Positions 17,161 to 24,354 of a stretch of DNA of 64,000 bases are shown here, piece after piece. The stretch is taken from contig JABAKE010000009.1 in NCBI GenBank assembly GCA_019779905.1, positions 1-64,000 of the forward strand, written 5' to 3'. Source of the stretch: Modestobacter lapidis. Its GTDB lineage: Bacteria; Actinomycetota; Actinomycetes; Mycobacteriales; Geodermatophilaceae. A program made the position numbers and the translations under genes. Below the pieces are notes generated by a model that saw only the letters and a program-made list of their open reading frames with translations, was not told the DNA's origin and did no database searches. Every line of letters starts with the position of its first letter. Positions within the stretch are counted from its first letter, which is position 1.

Positions 17161-17511
17161 GTGCAGCACACGATCGAGCGATCGGCGTCCCCGCGCCGTC
17201 CCGGGCTCGACCGCACGCACGTGTCCACGGGCGGGCTCCCGGCGGCCGGACCGCAGGCAGCCGCCCGCCGGACGGTGCCGTGCCGGGTCCAGGACCCCGA
17301 CCTCTGGTTCGCCGAGAGCCCGGCCCAGCTGGAGCACGCCAAGACCCTGTGCGCCCAGTGCCCGATCCGCAGCGCCTGCCTGGCCGGCGCGCTCGACCGC
17401 GGCGAGCCGTGGGGAGTCTGGGGCGGCGAGATCTTCGACCACGGCGTCGTGATCGCGCGCAAGCGGCCGCGTGGCCGGCCCCGCAAGGTCCGCGTCGGAG
17501 AGGCCGCATGA
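17161..17511 (+). CDS. whiB7: Redox-sensing transcription activator WhiB7
   Basis: 116 residues. Four iron-sulfur cysteines (Cys41, Cys64, Cys67, Cys73) in the Wbl pattern, the GVWGGE turn (85-90) that contacts sigma-A region 4, and a C-terminal AT-hook RGRPRK (104-109) identify WhiB7. This protein activates intrinsic antibiotic resistance genes when translation is inhibited. The N-terminus is about 35 residues longer than the usual mycobacterial form. GTG 17161 follows GAGGAGGAG. Expression is probably set by autoactivation and leader attenuation. ATGA overlap couples a small downstream gene. Confidence 0.95.
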   Translation: MQHTIERSASPRRPGLDRTHVSTGGLPAAGPQAAARRTVPCRVQDPDLWFAESPAQLEHAKTLCAQCPIRSACLAGALDRGEPWGVWGGEIFDHGVVIARKRPRGRPRKVRVGEAA

Positions 17512-17744
17512 CCGACCGGTCCAGCACCCACCCACACCACCCCGAGGCGTCCGACGCCTTCGTACAGCGAGGAACCGAGATGGACCTGATCGAGCACGAC
17601 CTGGTGCGCAGTCGCATGCGTGACCTGCAGATCCAGGCGGACACCCACGCCCGGGCGCGCCGGCTGCTGGCTGCCCGGCGCTGGGCCCGCCGGGCCGAGC
17701 GCGCCACCCGGCGCGCCGCACGAGCCAGCGCGGCGGTGCGGTGA
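17508..17744 (+). CDS. Small basic protein coupled to whiB7, unknown function
   Basis: 78 residues starting at ATG 17508, which overlaps the whiB7 stop by ATGA. A second possible start is ATG 17580 with GAGGAA upstream. The protein is helical and strongly basic in its C-terminal half (ARARRLLAARRWARRAERATRRAARASAAVR), which suggests nucleic-acid or ribosome contact, but this is only composition. The central segment MDLIEHDLVRSRMRDLQIQA looks amphipathic. I recognise no family. Coupling to whiB7 suggests co-production during antibiotic stress. Confidence 0.6.
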   Translation: MTDRSSTHPHHPEASDAFVQRGTEMDLIEHDLVRSRMRDLQIQADTHARARRLLAARRWARRAERATRRAARASAAVR

Positions 17745-17768
17745 GGCTCCGTGATCTGTCGTCCTCCG

Positions 17769-18164
17769 GACGCCGCCGCGGCCAACGGCCGTCCCCGGCC
17801 GCCGGTGAGCCGTTACGTCCGTCCCGGCCGGGAGCCTCCGGCCCCACAACCGGGACGCACAGCGGCTGACGCCGCCGCGGCCAACGGCCGTCCCCGGCCG
17901 CCGGTGAGCCGTTACGTCCGTCCCGGCCGGGAGCCTCCGGCCCCACAACCGGGACGCACAGCGGCTGACGCCGCCGCGGCCAACGGCCGTCCCCGGCCGC
18001 CGGTGAGCCGTTACGTCCGTCCCGGCCGGGAGCCTCCGGCCCCACAACCGGGACGCACAGCGGCTGACGCCGCCGCGGCCAACGGCCGTCCCCGGCCGCC
18101 GGTGAGCCGTTACGTCCGTCCCGGTCGGGAGCCTCCGGCCCCACAACCGGGACGCACAGCGGCT
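17769..18164. repeat. Four tandem copies of a 99-bp unit between convergent genes
   Basis: Copies begin at 17769, 17868, 17967 and 18066 and are almost identical; the fourth has a GGCC-to-GGTC change near 18126. Each copy contains CGTCCCGG...CCGGGACG, an 8-bp inverted repeat enclosing CCGG-GAGCCT-CCGG, so each can form a terminator-like hairpin. The period is a multiple of three, which leaves long open frames on both strands, but these read as Pro/Arg/Ala/Gly-rich 33-residue repeats without codon bias or ribosome sites. The array fills the gap between the whiB7 operon and the ABC1 kinase gene; bases 17745-17768 and 18165-18180 hold nothing else. Confidence 0.95.
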
Positions 18165-18180
18165 CGCGCCGCCGGATCTC

Positions 18181-19503
18181 CTAACCCCGGAAGCCGGGCA
18201 GCCACTCCTCGCAGACACGCCGGTAGGGCGCCGTCGCGTCCAACTGGCAGAGCACCCCGATCGACCCGATGGTCACGCGGTGGATGAGCAGGTAGGCCGG
18301 CGGCAGGTTGAGCTGCCGGCCCAGCTGGCTGGCCTCGCTGCGCGGGTCACCGATCCGGACCGCCTGCTCCTGCATCCAGGCGCGGGTGAACGTGAACGAG
18401 TCGGCCGCCACCGGTGCCAGCAGTGGCAGGAGGTAGTCCAGGACGCCCTGGGCGTCGACCTCCACGCTGGGCCGTACGAACCCCTCGGCGCGCAGGTCGG
18501 CGAGCACGTCGTCGGCCCGGCCTTCCAGCGCCCACCGCACCAGCCGGCCGATCGGCTCGGGGTGGCCGTCGGGGAGCCGGGCCGTCGCGCCGAAGTCGAT
18601 GACGCCCAGCCGGCCGTCGGGCACCAGCCGGAAGTTGCCGGGGTGCGGGTCGGCGTGCAGCAGGCCGGCCCGCTGGGGGCCGGAGAAGTGCAGCACCGCC
18701 ATCAGCAGGCCGGCCCGGTCGCGCTGTTCGCGGCTCCCGTCGGCAATGATCCGGGAGAGCGGGATGCCCTCCAGCCACTCGGAGACGATCACCTTGGGGG
18801 CGCTGGCCACCACGCGGGGGACGACGATCTGCTCGTCATCGGCGTAGGCGGCGGCGAACGCCCGCTGCGCGTCGGCCTCCATGCCGTAGTCGAGCTCCTC
18901 GACCACCCGGGCCTTGAGCTCGGCGATGAGCGGCTTGACCTCCATGCCCGGGAAGAGGACGGCGAACAGCCGGGCGAAGCGGGCCAACTGGTTCAGGTCG
19001 GCCATCAGCGCGGTGCCGGCGCCCGGGTACTGGATCTTCACCGCGACGTCCCGCCCGTCATGCCACGTCGCACGGTGCACCTGGCCGATGCTCGCCGCGG
19101 CCGCGGGGCTGTCGTCGAAGTCGCGGAACCGCTCCCGCCAGCGGCCGCCGAGCTGCTGGGCGAGCACCGAGTGCACCGTGCGCACCGGCATCGGCGGAGC
19201 GGCTTCCTGCAGCTTGGTCAGCGCCTCACGGTAGGGGCCGGCGACCTCGTCGGGCACCGCGGCCTCGAAGACCGACAGCGTCTGGCCGAGCTTCATCGCC
19301 CCGCCCTTGAGCTGACCGAGGACGGCGAACAGTTGCTCGGCGGTGCGCTGCTGGAGCTCGGCGTTGACCTCCTCGGCCGGCCGCCCCGACAACCGCTTCC
19401 CGATGCCCAGGGTGGCGCGTCCCGCGGCGCCCAGGGGCAGGGACGCCAGCCGTGCCGTCCGGGACACCGTCCCCCGTGGGATGTCCCGTCCGGAGTCACT
19501 CAC
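18181..19503 (-). CDS. ABC1/AarF (UbiB family) atypical kinase
   Basis: 440 residues. UbiB-family hallmarks are the KxGQ motif (GGAMKLGQTLS), the Ala-rich nucleotide loop (SPAAAASIGQVHRA), the lysine strand DVAVKIQYPG, the ExD-type HADPHPGNF catalytic loop and DFG in VIDFGATARLP. It is homologous to Rv3197 and adjoins whiB7 convergently, as there. These proteins are ATPases or kinases linked to quinone or lipid metabolism and, in mycobacteria, to macrolide resistance. The start is set at GTG 19503 from family alignment (SDSGRDIPRGTVSRTARLASLPLG); GTG 19533 would overlap the upstream gene. Confidence 0.9.
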   Translation of the reverse strand: MSDSGRDIPRGTVSRTARLASLPLGAAGRATLGIGKRLSGRPAEEVNAELQQRTAEQLFAVLGQLKGGAMKLGQTLSVFEAAVPDEVAGPYREALTKLQEAAPPMPVRTVHSVLAQQLGGRWRERFRDFDDSPAAAASIGQVHRATWHDGRDVAVKIQYPGAGTALMADLNQLARFARLFAVLFPGMEVKPLIAELKARVVEELDYGMEADAQRAFAAAYADDEQIVVPRVVASAPKVIVSEWLEGIPLSRIIADGSREQRDRAGLLMAVLHFSGPQRAGLLHADPHPGNFRLVPDGRLGVIDFGATARLPDGHPEPIGRLVRWALEGRADDVLADLRAEGFVRPSVEVDAQGVLDYLLPLLAPVAADSFTFTRAWMQEQAVRIGDPRSEASQLGRQLNLPPAYLLIHRVTIGSIGVLCQLDATAPYRRVCEEWLPGFRG

Positions 19504-19507
19504 CCCC

Positions 19508-20584
19508 TCAGTGTCCACTCTCCGCCGCCCCACCGCCCCGGGCGGTCGCGCCGCACGGGCACTCCGGGTGCGGTGGCCACCGCCGCAGCACCGGCGACAG
19601 CGCCGGCGGGCGCAACTCCAGGGTGGCCCCGCACGAGGCGGGGATGGCGGCGCCGTCGAGGTAGGCGAGCACCTGCACCGCCGCGGTGACCGCGGTCAGC
19701 AGGCAGGTGACCGTCGCACCGCTGGGCGGAGGGTCGGCGGCCGCCAGCTGGGCGGCCAGTCGCGGCCACTCCGGGTCGGCCTCGCGTCGCCAGGCGTCGG
19801 CGCACCGCAGGCAGCTGGTCGCACCGGGCAGCACGAGCGGCCCGACGACGCCGGTCTCGCCGCGGACGGTGGCCACGAGGTGTGGCACCCCGTCGCGTTG
19901 CAGCCCCACCTGCAGCGGGTCGGACGCCGACCACGGTCGGCAGAGCACCACCAGGTCCGGGTGCTGGGTCGGTGGCAGCGGCCGCAGGTCGGTCAGCGGG
20001 TTCACCCGGCGGATGGCGTCGGCGGCGACCAGCGACCGGGGGCGGCCCTCGTCGTCGGCGCCGGCCCCGCCGACCACGGCATCGGCGGCCGTGGTGAGCC
20101 CGCGGTCGCGCACGTGCACCGTGCCCACGCCGCTCCCGGCCAGCACCGCGGCCAGCGGGATACCGACCCGAGTCGCCCCGTCGACCACGACCGAGCTCTG
20201 CCGGCGGATCCGCCAGCGACCTCCGCCGGCGGTGCCGGGCACGGCGGCGGGCAGCTCAGCGGCGGCCCGGGCGACGGCGGCCGGCCCCGGGTCGCCGGCG
20301 AGCAGGTCGACGGGCGCCAGGTCGTGCACCAGCCCGGTGGCCCGGAGCCCGGCGAGCAGGTGGTCGACCGCGGCGGCCGGTAGCCCGTCGGCCTGCGCCT
20401 CCGCGCGCACGGTGCGCTCGCTGCGCCGGCCGTCCAGGCCACGCAGCAGGCTGCGGACCGCGGCACCGGCCGGCTGCACGCGCAGACCGTCCCCGCCGTC
20501 CACCCCGCCCACCTGGACCGTCTCGCCGCCGAGGTGCAGGACGGGGGTGCCGGCGGGCAGCAGTGGATGCGGGCTCTCGGTCAC
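19508..20584 (-). CDS. ThiF/cyclodehydratase-like (TOMM partner type) protein
   Basis: 358 residues. The N-terminal 100 residues resemble a RiPP precursor-binding (winged-helix) region. The centre is a ThiF/E1-like Rossmann domain ([33 protein letters not shown]). The zinc cysteines are CLRC and CPCG near the C-terminus. This matches the standalone cyclodehydratase-domain proteins annotated as TOMM leader-peptide binding in many actinobacteria. No precursor peptide, YcaO or dehydrogenase gene is nearby, so a bacteriocin role is unlikely. The position between ABC1 and a metalloprotease is a conserved actinobacterial arrangement. GTG 20584 has no clear ribosome site. Confidence 0.75.
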   Translation of the reverse strand: MTESPHPLLPAGTPVLHLGGETVQVGGVDGGDGLRVQPAGAAVRSLLRGLDGRRSERTVRAEAQADGLPAAAVDHLLAGLRATGLVHDLAPVDLLAGDPGPAAVARAAAELPAAVPGTAGGGRWRIRRQSSVVVDGATRVGIPLAAVLAGSGVGTVHVRDRGLTTAADAVVGGAGADDEGRPRSLVAADAIRRVNPLTDLRPLPPTQHPDLVVLCRPWSASDPLQVGLQRDGVPHLVATVRGETGVVGPLVLPGATSCLRCADAWRREADPEWPRLAAQLAAADPPPSGATVTCLLTAVTAAVQVLAYLDGAAIPASCGATLELRPPALSPVLRRWPPHPECPCGATARGGGAAESGH

Positions 20585-20623
20585 CGGCGCAGGGTGCCAG
20601 GGCGGACGCCTCCAGCGCGGGCG

Positions 20624-20858
20624 TCGTCCACAGGTCGCCGCCGGGCGGGTGGGCGGCCGGCCTGCGGGCCGCGGTGGACGGTTGCGAGGCGGACCGTCCA
20701 GGCCCGCTTCCCACAGCCTGTGGACGGGCCTGTGGACACCGTGGGGACCGGCCGGTGTGTCGCTGTGCACCGACCCGGGAGAGGGGTGGGGTGGGCCCGC
20801 GCGAGGGGCGGCGACCAGGCTCTCCACCAGCGACGACAGCCGAATTCGGCCTGTGGAC
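20624..20858. promoter_or_regulatory. Cluster of DnaA-box-like sites in a 396-bp divergent gap
   Basis: The octamer GTCCACAG or its complement occurs at 20626-20633, 20718-20725, 20730-20737 and 20851-20858. In context two match the actinobacterial DnaA box YYGTCCACA exactly (20624-20632 and the minus-strand site over 20718-20725); the others differ at one base. The gap (20585-20980) between the ThiF-like and YgjP-like genes otherwise holds only the TACCGT promoter box for the latter. Confidence 0.5.
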
Positions 20859-20980
20859 CGGGCCCGGGCGCACCCGTACGGGTGACGCCGGCGGGCGCCG
20901 GTTCCACTGTCCGTGTGCACGTGTCCACCACCGGGTGTCCTGCCATGGGCGGGAGGAGCGCTGCCGGTTACCGTGCGTGC

Positions 20981-21613
20981 GTGGATTCCCGCCCCGACCG
21001 CCGTCAGCCCGGTGCCTCCACCGTCTCCGCGGCCGGCACCATGACGGCGACGGGAGGCCGGGACGCCGTGGAGGTGCGCCGCAGCCCCCGGCGTCGCCGC
21101 ACCGTCACCGCCTACCGGGAGAACGGGCGCACGGTGGTGCTCATCCCGGCGGCCTTCAGCGCCGCCGAGGAGGAGCGCTGGGTCGACCAGATGGTCGCCA
21201 AGCTCGAGACCCGGGAGGAGCGCCGGCGGCGCAGCCTGGCCTCCGACAGTCAGTTGATGACCCGGGCGACGTCATTGTCGGAGGCGTTCTTCGCCGGGCG
21301 TGCGGCTCCCTCGAGCGTCCGCTGGGTCGACAACCAGAACCGTCGATGGGGCTCGTGCACGCCGAGCGAGGGCACCATCCGGTTGTCCAGCCGGCTGCAG
21401 GGGATGCCCGAGTTCGTCGTCGACTACGTGCTGGTGCACGAACTGGCGCACCTCCTCGAGCCCAGCCACGACGAACGCTTCTGGGCGCTCGTGCGGGCCT
21501 ATCCGCGCACCGAGCGTGCCCTGGGCTTCCTCGAGGGCGTCGAGTTCGGCAGCGCGTCGCCGGCCGGCGACGCGCCGGAGGGTGACGTCGAGGAGCCGGC
21601 CGGCCTCGTCTGA
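20981..21613 (+). CDS. YgjP/M48-like metallopeptidase domain protein
   Basis: 210 residues. The C-terminal half matches the YgjP-like (DUF45) zinc peptidase family: [26 protein letters not shown], then the zinc motif [17 protein letters not shown] with HExxH and a downstream His. The first 40 residues are low-complexity, then [20 protein letters not shown] begins the domain. GTG 20981 lies six bases after TACCGT (20969-20974) and fits a leaderless start; ATG 21042 is a possible internal start. Role unknown; related proteins are nuclease or protease accessory factors. Confidence 0.85.
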   Translation: MDSRPDRRQPGASTVSAAGTMTATGGRDAVEVRRSPRRRRTVTAYRENGRTVVLIPAAFSAAEEERWVDQMVAKLETREERRRRSLASDSQLMTRATSLSEAFFAGRAAPSSVRWVDNQNRRWGSCTPSEGTIRLSSRLQGMPEFVVDYVLVHELAHLLEPSHDERFWALVRAYPRTERALGFLEGVEFGSASPAGDAPEGDVEEPAGLV

Positions 21614-21640
21614 CTGCCTCGGCCGGCCGGCCTCGGGTGG

Positions 21641-23035
21641 TCAGTTGCCCCGGGCGTCCCCGTCGGTGTCGTCCGGGCCGGTGTCCCCGTTCCCGTCGCT
21701 CGTCCGGTCCTCGTCGGCGAGGTCGCCGGTCAGCTCGGCGAAGGCATCCCGCACGCCCTGGCGGCCGACGAAGTCCAGCGGCTCGTCCAGGTCGTCCGAC
21801 GTCGGCAGCAGGTCCGGGTGCGACCACAGCCGGTCGCGAGCCGCGGTGCCGTGCTGCTGGACCATCGCGCCCCACACGGTGCTGGCGTCCCGGAGCCGCC
21901 GGGGCCGGAGCTCCAGCCCGACCAGCGTGGCGAACGTCTGCTCGGCCGGGCCCCCGGAGGCCCGCCGGCGGCGCATCGTCTCGGCCAGGGCCGAGTGCCC
22001 GGGCAGCCGGTCGGTGGCTGCGGCGCTCACGACGCTGTCCACCCAGCCCTCGACCAGTGCCAGCAGGGTCTCCAGCCGGCGCAGCGCCATCTGCTGCTGG
22101 GGCGTCTCCTCCGGTTCCAGCAGGCCGCTGCCGAGCAGTCGCTGGATGCTCTCCGGGTCGCTCGGGTCGATCCCGCCCTCCATGCTGCCCATCGCCTCGG
22201 TCAGCCCGCGCTCGATCGCCTCCCGGTCGACGTGGATGCCGCGGGCGTAGGCGTGCACCGCGTCGGTCAGCTGCTGACGAAGCCACGGGACGTGGGCGAA
22301 CAGCCGCTGGTGGGCTGCCTCGCGGAGGGCGAGGAACAGCCGCACCTCGTCCTCGGGGCGGTCCAGCCCCTCGCCGAAGGCGGCCACGTTCTGCGGGACC
22401 AGCACGCCCGCGCCCCGCGGACCCAGCGGCAACCCGACGTCGGTGCTGGTGAGCACCTCGTCGGCGAGCTTGCCCAGCGCCTGACCCACCTGGGCGCCGA
22501 ACATGACGCCGCCCATCTGGCCCATCACCCCGGCCAGCGGGCCCATCATCGCGGTCGCCTCCGCGGGTAGGGCGCCGGTCATCGCGGCGACCACCCGCTC
22601 GGCGAGCGGGTCGATCAGCTGACCCCACGCGGGCAGCGTCTGCTCCACCCATTCCACCCGGGACCAGGCCAGCCCGCGGTCGATGCCCGAGGGCAGTTCG
22701 GTCGCCTCGTCCAGCCACAGGTCGGCCAGCCGCAGCGCCTCGGCCACCGCCGTCCGCTCGGCCTCGGAGGTCGGCTGGTGGCCCGGTGCGAGCTGGCTGA
22801 TGGCGCCCTGGCGGGCGAGGTCCCAGTTGACCGGGCCGCCCGACCAGTTCATCAGCTTCTGCAGCTCGGCGAACAGCGGCATCTTGCCGAGCAGTTCCTC
22901 CGGTGAGCCACTGCCCGCCCCGGCACCGCCGAAGAGGGCGCCGAGGCCGAACGGGTCGCCGGGGGTGCCGCCGGGCTCGCCGCGGCGCTCGGGATCGCGA
23001 TCGGGCGGCCCGAAGCCGAAGGGGACGTCACTCAT
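21641..23035 (-). CDS. Zinc-dependent metalloprotease, DUF2342 family
   Basis: 464 residues of an actinobacterial family annotated as putative hydrolase or zinc-dependent metalloprotease (Rv3195-like). Family features include a Gly-rich N-terminus (FGFGPPDRDPERRG...GLGALFGG), GPVNWDLARQGAISQ, GMQ/GGVMFGAQVGQALG and the helix LFLALREAAHQRLFAHVPWL, whose REAAH resembles the metal-binding HExxH. The acidic C-terminus (DDTDGD) is typical. ATG 23035 has GGTGGAGGC in front; nine codons upstream are excluded for lack of a ribosome site. It diverges from the Lon-like protease gene with 101 bp between starts. Confidence 0.85.
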   Translation of the reverse strand: MSDVPFGFGPPDRDPERRGEPGGTPGDPFGLGALFGGAGAGSGSPEELLGKMPLFAELQKLMNWSGGPVNWDLARQGAISQLAPGHQPTSEAERTAVAEALRLADLWLDEATELPSGIDRGLAWSRVEWVEQTLPAWGQLIDPLAERVVAAMTGALPAEATAMMGPLAGVMGQMGGVMFGAQVGQALGKLADEVLTSTDVGLPLGPRGAGVLVPQNVAAFGEGLDRPEDEVRLFLALREAAHQRLFAHVPWLRQQLTDAVHAYARGIHVDREAIERGLTEAMGSMEGGIDPSDPESIQRLLGSGLLEPEETPQQQMALRRLETLLALVEGWVDSVVSAAATDRLPGHSALAETMRRRRASGGPAEQTFATLVGLELRPRRLRDASTVWGAMVQQHGTAARDRLWSHPDLLPTSDDLDEPLDFVGRQGVRDAFAELTGDLADEDRTSDGNGDTGPDDTDGDARGN

Positions 23036-23136
23036 GCCTCCACCGTAGTCGCGGCGGATCATCGGCGAGTCGGCCCGAGCCGCCCACGGGTACGCCCACA
23101 GCAGATCGACAGCCGGGTCACCTACGCTCGCCGGTC

Positions 23137-24159
23137 GTGAGTCGTCGGATCGCCGTCCTGGTCACCGGTGCGGTGCTGCTGCTCCTCTTCGGCGTGGTCG
23201 GGGTGCTGCTGCCCGTGCCCTACGTCGCGCAGGTGCCCGGGCCCACCTTCAACACCCTGGGGGAGATCGACGGCGAGCCGATCATCTCCCTCGAGGGCAC
23301 CGAACGGAACGACACCTCCGGCAACCTGAACCTGACCACGGTGGGGGTGCCGCAGAACGCGCTGAGCCTGGTCGGCGCCGTCCAGGGCTGGTTCGACAGC
23401 GAGGTCACCGTCGTGCCGCGGGAGTCGGTCTACCCCTCGGGGCAGACGCAGGAGGAGACCCAGCAGCAGAACCGGCAGGCCTTCCTGACCTCCGAGCAGT
23501 CCGCCCGGATGGCCGCGCTGGCCGAGCTGGGCTACCCGGAGAAGGTCGTCGTCCAGGACCTCGTCGAGGACTCGCCGTCCGAGGGCCGGCTCCGGGCCGG
23601 TGACGCGCTCGAGTCCGTCGGCGGCACCCCGACGCCGGACACCGCGGCGCTGACGGCGGCGCTGGCGGCCATCCCGCCGGGCTCGTCGGTGCCGGTCACG
23701 TACACGCGGCTGGGCGAGCCGGGCAGCACCACGGTGACGACGACGGCCGCGGCCGAGGGGGACGGGTCGGCGCTGGGCGTGCTGGTGCTGGAGGCCCCGT
23801 ACGCGCCGTTCACCGTGGACATCCGGGTCGACGACGTCGGCGGGCCGTCAGCCGGGCTGATGCTGACCCTCGGCATCCTCGACCTGGTCGGGGACACCGA
23901 CCTGACCGGAGGCGCAGTGGTCGCCGGGACGGGCACGATCACCGGCGAGGGTGCGGTGGGGGCGATCGGCGGCATCCCGCTGAAGCTGGTCTCGGCCCGC
24001 GAGATCGGGGCCGACTTGTTCCTGGTGCCGGCGGACAACTGCGCAGAGGCGTTGCGGAACGCCCAGCCCGATCTGCCGATGGCCCGGGTGGCCACGCTCG
24101 ACGACGCACTCGCCGCCCTCGACGACCTTCGGGAGGGTCGCACCCCGGCCCCCTGCTGA
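23137..24159 (+). CDS. Membrane-anchored PDZ and Lon-like serine protease
   Basis: 340 residues. One N-terminal signal anchor (about 5-28), a PDZ domain (about 130-215) and a Lon-type catalytic domain at the C-terminus with the Ser-Lys dyad: Ser238 in GGPSAGLMLT and Lys283 in GGIPLKLVSA. The active site faces the outside of the membrane. It corresponds to YlbL/Rv3194c. Such proteases process or degrade membrane and exported proteins. GTG 23137 lies 8 nt after TACGCT, so it is probably leaderless. Confidence 0.92.
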   Translation: MSRRIAVLVTGAVLLLLFGVVGVLLPVPYVAQVPGPTFNTLGEIDGEPIISLEGTERNDTSGNLNLTTVGVPQNALSLVGAVQGWFDSEVTVVPRESVYPSGQTQEETQQQNRQAFLTSEQSARMAALAELGYPEKVVVQDLVEDSPSEGRLRAGDALESVGGTPTPDTAALTAALAAIPPGSSVPVTYTRLGEPGSTTVTTTAAAEGDGSALGVLVLEAPYAPFTVDIRVDDVGGPSAGLMLTLGILDLVGDTDLTGGAVVAGTGTITGEGAVGAIGGIPLKLVSAREIGADLFLVPADNCAEALRNAQPDLPMARVATLDDALAALDDLREGRTPAPC

Positions 24160-24354
24160 CACCGCGACCGACCGCGGGTCACGGTCCGGCGGCGACCGGG
24201 GTGCCGGGGCCGCCACCGCCCGTCACCATGGTGTGCTGGAGTGGCCCGGGGAACCCACCACCACCCGCATCAGTTGGACAGGCGCACCCCGGGATTCCCG
24301 AGGATGCCGAACTCGTGGCCTTCCGGCCACTCCAGATCTGTGAGGAGACCGCTC

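Noticed and set aside
17769-18164. CRISPR array
   Set aside because: The units are contiguous 99-bp copies without unique spacers, and no cas genes are nearby.
16515-18218. A long minus-strand frame through the whiB7 region and the 99-bp repeats
   Set aside because: It is antisense to whiB7, whose Wbl motif is clear. The repeats stay open only because the period is a multiple of three; no start signal or codon bias.
17751-18287. Plus-strand Pro/Arg-rich repeat protein encoded by the 99-bp array
   Set aside because: No ribosome site, runs into the 3' end of the ABC1 gene, and each unit is better explained as a hairpin-forming DNA repeat.
20624-20858. Chromosomal replication origin
   Set aside because: Only four DnaA-like boxes, no AT-rich unwinding region and no dnaA/dnaN/gyrB genes beside it.
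24236-24335. Riboswitch in the UPF0182 leader
   Set aside because: Only one 11-bp inverted repeat with a 78-base gap is visible; no known aptamer pattern.
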